Assembly: GCF_965196975.1 (NCBI RefSeq) | Contig: NZ_OZ239981.1 | Coordinates: 4,030,001-4,094,000, forward strand | Direction of reading: 5' to 3' | Length of the DNA: 64,000 nt | Source: Endozoicomonas sp965196975 | Lineage (GTDB): Bacteria > Pseudomonadota > Gammaproteobacteria > Pseudomonadales > Endozoicomonadaceae | Shown here: one piece after another, positions 59,974 to 64,000 of the stretch | Layout: each line of letters begins with the position of its first letter | Position numbering within the stretch: position 1 is the first letter of the stretch | The notes under the pieces: generated by a model | What the model was told of the DNA's origin: nothing | What the model saw: only the letters and a program-made list of their open reading frames with translations | Database searches by the model: none | Made by a program: the position numbers and the translations under genes

Positions 59974-60422
59974 CTATGTTGTCCTTGCAGTAAAAGCAGT
60001 TCTGCACACACCGTTTCCATCAATAATGAAGGGAGATAACTGTAACTGGAGTAGAAACGCTCAGAGCCACATGCAATTGAGGAATTAAAGAGTGTATAGG
60101 CTAGCGTCTGTTGGCGGTAATCTGAATGGGTGCAAACCGAAAGTACCCTTACCATAGTTGACACCTTTAAAAGGATATCAGCACCCAACCAAATGCGAGA
60201 TTACGGTTCTTACACAGTAACATCAAGCAATTTACACCCTCTTTGCAACCAGCAACCCATCAAGTACTGGCAATGGATAAGCAATCGATTGGGTGTGATT
60301 AACAGGAACCTTTAGCAACTCATATATAGCCTGCCTTCCTCGATAAAACTATTTCCTCTTTCTCTGGTCAAAAGAGGTTCTAACTAAGAAAAAATTAATT
60401 AGAAAGGATAATAAGAAATACC
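59974..60422. other. Intergenic region between dedA-like and beta-barrel genes
   Basis: About 450 bases without a convincing gene. A 7-bp inverted repeat (CCTCTTT at 60355-60361 with AAAGAGG at 60371-60377) lies in the probable leader of the beta-barrel gene, about 45 bases before its ATG. Confidence 0.45.
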
Positions 60423-61007
60423 ATGAGAGTAACACTCTACCTACTGCTCGCGTTGACCTTACTACCTGCAGATGCACAACCTCAGACTGTCGGGATGCGT
60501 TATGGTATGGGGGCGATAAGAGGTGGTTATGCAGATAGCGGAAGCGACTTTCTTGTGGGATTACAATTTGACTACACCCACACACTCTCATCTCATTACT
60601 CCCTTGAAGGCGGTATTCTTACAACAGGCTCCCTTCCCTTTGCGACCCTTCTGTCTGAAGCCATTTTAACACCAATCGATGCTAGCCCTTCGATCACTAT
60701 TGCAGACTTCAACAGCTACTACCTGGGAGCCAGAGCAGACTATGAGCTGCTGCCATCATGGACTACATACCTGCATGGAGGCCTGGGTTATGCGAAACTG
60801 ACAGAGTACTCACCTGAAATTCAGTCCAGTGGTGATCGTCACTACCAAAAAGCTCATAACTACTCCGGCCTGCGCCCATACATTGGTATTGGTACAGAGA
60901 TCCACCCCTTCACTTCTCTCGGATTCACTGTCGATTTACGCTATGACAATTTACCCCACAGATATCAAGGCACAACCTTATTCTTTGGATTGGACTTCCA
61001 TTTTTAA
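60423..61007 (+). CDS. Outer-membrane beta-barrel protein
   Basis: The 194-residue product has a signal peptide (MRVTLYLLLALTLLPADA) and alternating strands typical of small eight-strand barrels: MGAIRGGYADSG, FLVGLQFDYTH, SYYLGARADYELL, TTYLHGGLGYAKL, YIGIGTEIH and FTVDLRYD. It ends LFFGLDFHF with a terminal Phe, the signal for barrel assembly by BAM. The family resembles OmpA/opacity-type porin-like proteins; the exact function is unknown. Confidence 0.8.
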   Translation: MRVTLYLLLALTLLPADAQPQTVGMRYGMGAIRGGYADSGSDFLVGLQFDYTHTLSSHYSLEGGILTTGSLPFATLLSEAILTPIDASPSITIADFNSYYLGARADYELLPSWTTYLHGGLGYAKLTEYSPEIQSSGDRHYQKAHNYSGLRPYIGIGTEIHPFTSLGFTVDLRYDNLPHRYQGTTLFFGLDFHF

Positions 61008-61149
61008 GCCCAGAATCAAGCACGCTTATCCATCATACAAAAAGCGTAGAAATTAAGATCTTTTCCGATAACTTATTGATACAGGACATCGTCAACATAA
61101 TAAAAATCTGCTCCGATAGTAATGAGTCTGTGGATAGGGGAGAGAAGTC

Positions 61150-62508
61150 ATGAAGCTTCAATTTCTGGGTGCAGCCGGCACGGTCACTGGCTCAAAATAT
61201 CTGGTAGAGACGGATAACCGGAAGATACTGGTCGACTGCGGCCTCTACCAGGGCGTAAAGCATTACCGTCTGATGAACCGCCAGCCCCTGCCTGTCTCGT
61301 ACGATGAGCTGGATGCCATTGTACTCACCCATGCGCACCTGGATCACAGTGGTTACCTGCCCCTGCTGGTTAAAGAGGGATTCACCGGGCCAGTCTATGC
61401 CACGCCCGGAACCTGTGAGCTATGCAAGATTCTCCTGCCTGATTCTGGCTTTCTGCAGGAAGAGGATGCCCGGCATGCTGCAAAACACGGATACTCCAAA
61501 CATAACCCTCCACACCCCCTTTATACCGAGCAGGATGCCTTGAGGGCACTCAAACAGCTGAAACCCTGTTCATTTGGCCAGATACATAAAATCCTGCCCG
61601 ATCTGAGCATACGCTTCCGACCCGCAGGCCATATTCTGGGGGCTGCCTCTATTGAAGTATTTGATGGCAGTCATATGCTGGCCTTCAGTGGCGATGTAGG
61701 CAGGCCGGACGATCTCATCATGTATCCACCGGAATCCTTAAAACGGGCAGACTACCTGGTGGTCGAATCCACTTATGGTGACCGGATCCATGAAGAGATG
61801 GATGCAGCCGAGGCGATGGCAAAAGCCATTAATGAAACGGCAGCGGCGGGAGGGACAGTGCTGATCCCTGCATTTGCCGTGGGTCGCGCCCAGATGATTC
61901 TTCACCTTCTGGAGCGCCTGAGAGCAGAGAACAGGATTCCTAAACTACCGGTCTATCTCAACAGCCCGATGGCCATAAAAGCCACTGAAGTCTTTCACCG
62001 CTTCCATGAGAAGCATCGCCTCACTAAAGACGATTGTCGTAAAATAGACAGCATGACGCACTACGTTCGTACCGTTGAAGAGTCCATGGCTCTGGCTAAC
62101 CAAACCTTCCCCGGAATTATTGTGTCAGCCAGTGGAATGGCCAGTGGAGGACGTGTTCTGCATCATTTGAAACACATTCTGCCCAATCATCGCAACACGG
62201 TTATGTTTGTGGGCTATCAGGCCATGGGAACTCGCGGAGAAAAACTGGTGAGTGGTGCAACCAGCATTAAAATCCACGGTCAGAATATTCCGGTAAAAGC
62301 CCGGATCAAACATTTTGATGCTTTTTCCGCCCATGCTGACAGTAGTCAGATCATTCAGTGGTTAGGCAGTATCAAAACACCACCTAAACAGGTATTTGTT
62401 ACTCATGGTGAAACAGAAGCAGCACAGGCAATGGCTGAAAAAATACAGATAGAATTAGGGTGGAAAACATGTATACCAAAACTGACTGATAAAGCAGAAT
62501 TACAGTAA
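61150..62508 (+). CDS. MBL-fold/beta-CASP metallonuclease-like protein
   Basis: The 452-residue protein starts with the metallo-beta-lactamase motifs: LGAAGTVTGSKYLVE, DCGLYQG, LTHAHLDHSGYLPLL (HxHxDH), GHILGAASIEV and FSGDVGRPD. The beta-CASP insert has ESTYGDR, TVLIPAFAVGRAQMIL, and the C-terminal motifs IIVSASGMASGGRVLHHL and HFDAFSAHAD, with VFVTHGE. Such proteins (YSH1/CPSF73-like) are RNA nucleases. The start follows GGGGAG, eight bases before the ATG. Confidence 0.93.
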   Translation: MKLQFLGAAGTVTGSKYLVETDNRKILVDCGLYQGVKHYRLMNRQPLPVSYDELDAIVLTHAHLDHSGYLPLLVKEGFTGPVYATPGTCELCKILLPDSGFLQEEDARHAAKHGYSKHNPPHPLYTEQDALRALKQLKPCSFGQIHKILPDLSIRFRPAGHILGAASIEVFDGSHMLAFSGDVGRPDDLIMYPPESLKRADYLVVESTYGDRIHEEMDAAEAMAKAINETAAAGGTVLIPAFAVGRAQMILHLLERLRAENRIPKLPVYLNSPMAIKATEVFHRFHEKHRLTKDDCRKIDSMTHYVRTVEESMALANQTFPGIIVSASGMASGGRVLHHLKHILPNHRNTVMFVGYQAMGTRGEKLVSGATSIKIHGQNIPVKARIKHFDAFSAHADSSQIIQWLGSIKTPPKQVFVTHGETEAAQAMAEKIQIELGWKTCIPKLTDKAELQ

Positions 62509-62618
62509 ACTTCTAATTGATACTCTTAAAAAAGGCCAGACAGTAAATTAGAATAAAATAATGTTTGGCCTCAACCAGAGTTACTATCTTTTCGTAGTTT
62601 AAGAAGAGTTAAAAAATA

Positions 62619-64000
62619 GTAACTATTCAGCACCCTTCATATAAATCTGGAATTTTCTGATTTTTCGACCATCATCTTATACTCAATTTTTCTAACAAAT
62701 CTCCAGTATGGAACCAGACTTCCCAGCTACTCCGTTTACCGAAGCTCTCCTTAAAGAGAATGAAGAGCTTCGGACCGAGAATGCGCTTTTACGGGAACGT
62801 TGCAGCGAACTGGAAGAAAGGGTTAATAAAAACAGTCAAAACAGTAGTAAGCCACCATCGTCAGATGGTTATCAAAAGCCCAGTAAAAAAGGGAGTGATA
62901 AAGGTGATACATCTTCCAAAGAAGCCCCCTGCTCCTCACAGGAAACACCGAACCCCAAAAGCCTTAGACCATCTTCAGGCAATAAACCAGGTGGCCAGAA
63001 AGGTCATCAAGGCTCTTGTTTGAGACGTGTCGCCTTACCCGATTATGTCAGGCATCTGAAGGTTGAAAAATGTTGCTGTTGCCAGTCTTCGCTTATCGAT
63101 ATTAAACCCACCAAATACATTGAGCGACAGGTTTTTGATCCAGGTAGACCCGGAGAATTTGAAGTTACCGCGTACTGGGCAGACGTTAAAGTATGTCCTT
63201 GTGGTAAACGGAACACCGCTGAGTTTCCCCAAGGAGTGAAAGCCGCTGCTCAATACGGAGAAGTGACTCAGGCAATGGCTGTTCATTTAAACCAGTATCA
63301 CTTCATCCCATATCACCGGGTGTCTGAGTATTTCAATACTATTTATTGCATGAGTGTCAGCGCAGGCTCTGTTGCCAATTTTGTTGCCTATACCCATGAG
63401 AACCTGGCCTCTACTGAGCAGAGTATCCGCGATGCTTTACAAGAAAGTCCGGTTGCAGGAGCGGATGAAACTGGCATGCGGGTTGACGGTTCACTGTGGT
63501 GGTTACACATTATGCGAGATGACCAATGGACGCTTTACTACCTCTCAGAAAGGCGAGGTTGTGAAGCAATGGATGCAATGGGCATCCTGCTGACTTTTGC
63601 AGGCATTCTGGTTCACGATCATTGGAAGTCCTACTTTGCCTATGCGGCAGTGCATGTGCTTTGTAATGCCCATCATCTGAGAGAGCTTCAGGGAGTTGTC
63701 GATAGGGATGCGAATAAGCTGGCTCTGCGGCTGATGAAATTGCTTACGCTCTCCTGGCACTTCTGCAAGAAATACAAAGCAGCCGGTCTGACTCAAATGC
63801 CTGGTGCAATACAGCTTCGCATTGAGACGATATACGACCAAATCCTTCAAAGGGCTCTCACGAAGGAAACCGCTTATATGGAAAAACAACGACAGGTGCT
63901 TGGACGTAAGAAGGTCAGGAATACCAAGGCCTACAACCTGTTCAAAAGGCTTATTGAGTTTAAGGTTGAAACGTTGCGCTTCATGTCGGACTTTTCAATT
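62619..64000 (+). mobile_element. IS66-type element, copy 4 (runs off right edge)
   Basis: It begins GTAACTATTCAGCACCC at 62619 and matches copies 1 and 2 over all bases I compared. If full length it would end at about 64217. The bases before it are AAAAAATA (62611-62618), so that octamer should recur just after the element. Confidence 0.92.
62708..64000 (+). CDS. IS66-family transposase (copy 4, partial)
   Basis: The first 431 codons of the same 501-residue transposase. It keeps the coiled N-terminus, the SLRPSS linker (as in copies 1 and 2, not copy 3), the cysteine-rich region and the first catalytic part (ADETGMRVDG). The frame is open at the window edge. Confidence 0.95.
   Translation, partial: MEPDFPATPFTEALLKENEELRTENALLRERCSELEERVNKNSQNSSKPPSSDGYQKPSKKGSDKGDTSSKEAPCSSQETPNPKSLRPSSGNKPGGQKGHQGSCLRRVALPDYVRHLKVEKCCCCQSSLIDIKPTKYIERQVFDPGRPGEFEVTAYWADVKVCPCGKRNTAEFPQGVKAAAQYGEVTQAMAVHLNQYHFIPYHRVSEYFNTIYCMSVSAGSVANFVAYTHENLASTEQSIRDALQESPVAGADETGMRVDGSLWWLHIMRDDQWTLYYLSERRGCEAMDAMGILLTFAGILVHDHWKSYFAYAAVHVLCNAHHLRELQGVVDRDANKLALRLMKLLTLSWHFCKKYKAAGLTQMPGAIQLRIETIYDQILQRALTKETAYMEKQRQVLGRKKVRNTKAYNLFKRLIEFKVETLRFMSDFSI

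Noticed and set aside
59974..60422. Short frames in the region before the beta-barrel gene
   Set aside because: Several frames of 60-100 codons overlap on both strands, none with a ribosome site or protein-like sequence.

Overview
The window looks like the chromosome of a gammaproteobacterium of the Oceanospirillales/Pseudomonadales type. A marine, animal-associated genus such as Endozoicomonas is my best guess, but this is an inference from gene order and from the mix of conserved operons with eukaryote-like and IS-rich DNA; no rRNA is present to confirm it. Two conserved blocks anchor the call: queG / nnr-tsaE-amiC-mutL-miaA-hfq-hflX-hflK-hflC-DUF2065-hisZ-purA-rnr-rlmB, and sfsA-dksA-gluQ-cbrX-cbrA-cbrB (the last three in the Pseudomonas arrangement).

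Layout. 1-7.6 kb: the left edge carries the 5' part of a leftward gene with an F-box-like motif, followed by a MATE exporter, a large secreted amidohydrolase-type protein with ricin-like repeats, a small Cys-rich secreted protein and an IS701-type element with a CTAG-type target duplication. 7.7-31.9 kb: the housekeeping cluster, mostly leftward. Between rnr and rlmB, usually neighbours, lie two small hairpin-membrane proteins and a persulfide/sulfur module: a rhodanese-fused CoA-disulfide reductase-type enzyme, a BigR/SqrR-type ArsR repressor and two YeeE/YedE half-transporters, with two AT-rich palindromic boxes in the divergent promoter region.

32-45 kb is an accessory island, more AT-rich to the eye than its surroundings and heavily disrupted by transposition. 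Three full copies of a 1,599-bp IS66-type element (a fourth runs off the right edge) each carry 17-bp inverted repeats, and the three full copies have perfect 8-bp target duplications. Removing copies 1 and 2 with one duplication each restores a single 680-codon reading frame, running leftward from 38168 to 32912 and overlapping by 4 bp the stop of a 1,027-aa gene. The restored protein has a basic helical centre and an acidic Pro/Ser-rich C-terminus, with a SUMO-interaction-like IIVID motif and a terminal stretch (WLMAEL...MDFSDLLPEL) resembling eukaryotic acidic transactivation domains. Copy 3 likewise splits a small upstream reading frame. An IS982 element carrying a nested 170-bp palindromic MITE, and a frameshifted small gene with a proline-rich SH3-ligand-like motif, complete the island. 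I read it as a decaying host-directed effector locus; this is the main discovery of the window.

45-62.6 kb returns to ordinary genes: a TRIC/UPF0126 membrane protein, a signal-peptide-bearing MTA/SAH nucleosidase, preTA, sfsA/dksA/gluQ, an AlkB-like dioxygenase, cbrXAB, a NapF-like ferredoxin, a DedA protein, a beta-barrel protein and a beta-CASP MBL-fold nuclease. I saw no rRNA, tRNA or CRISPR array.
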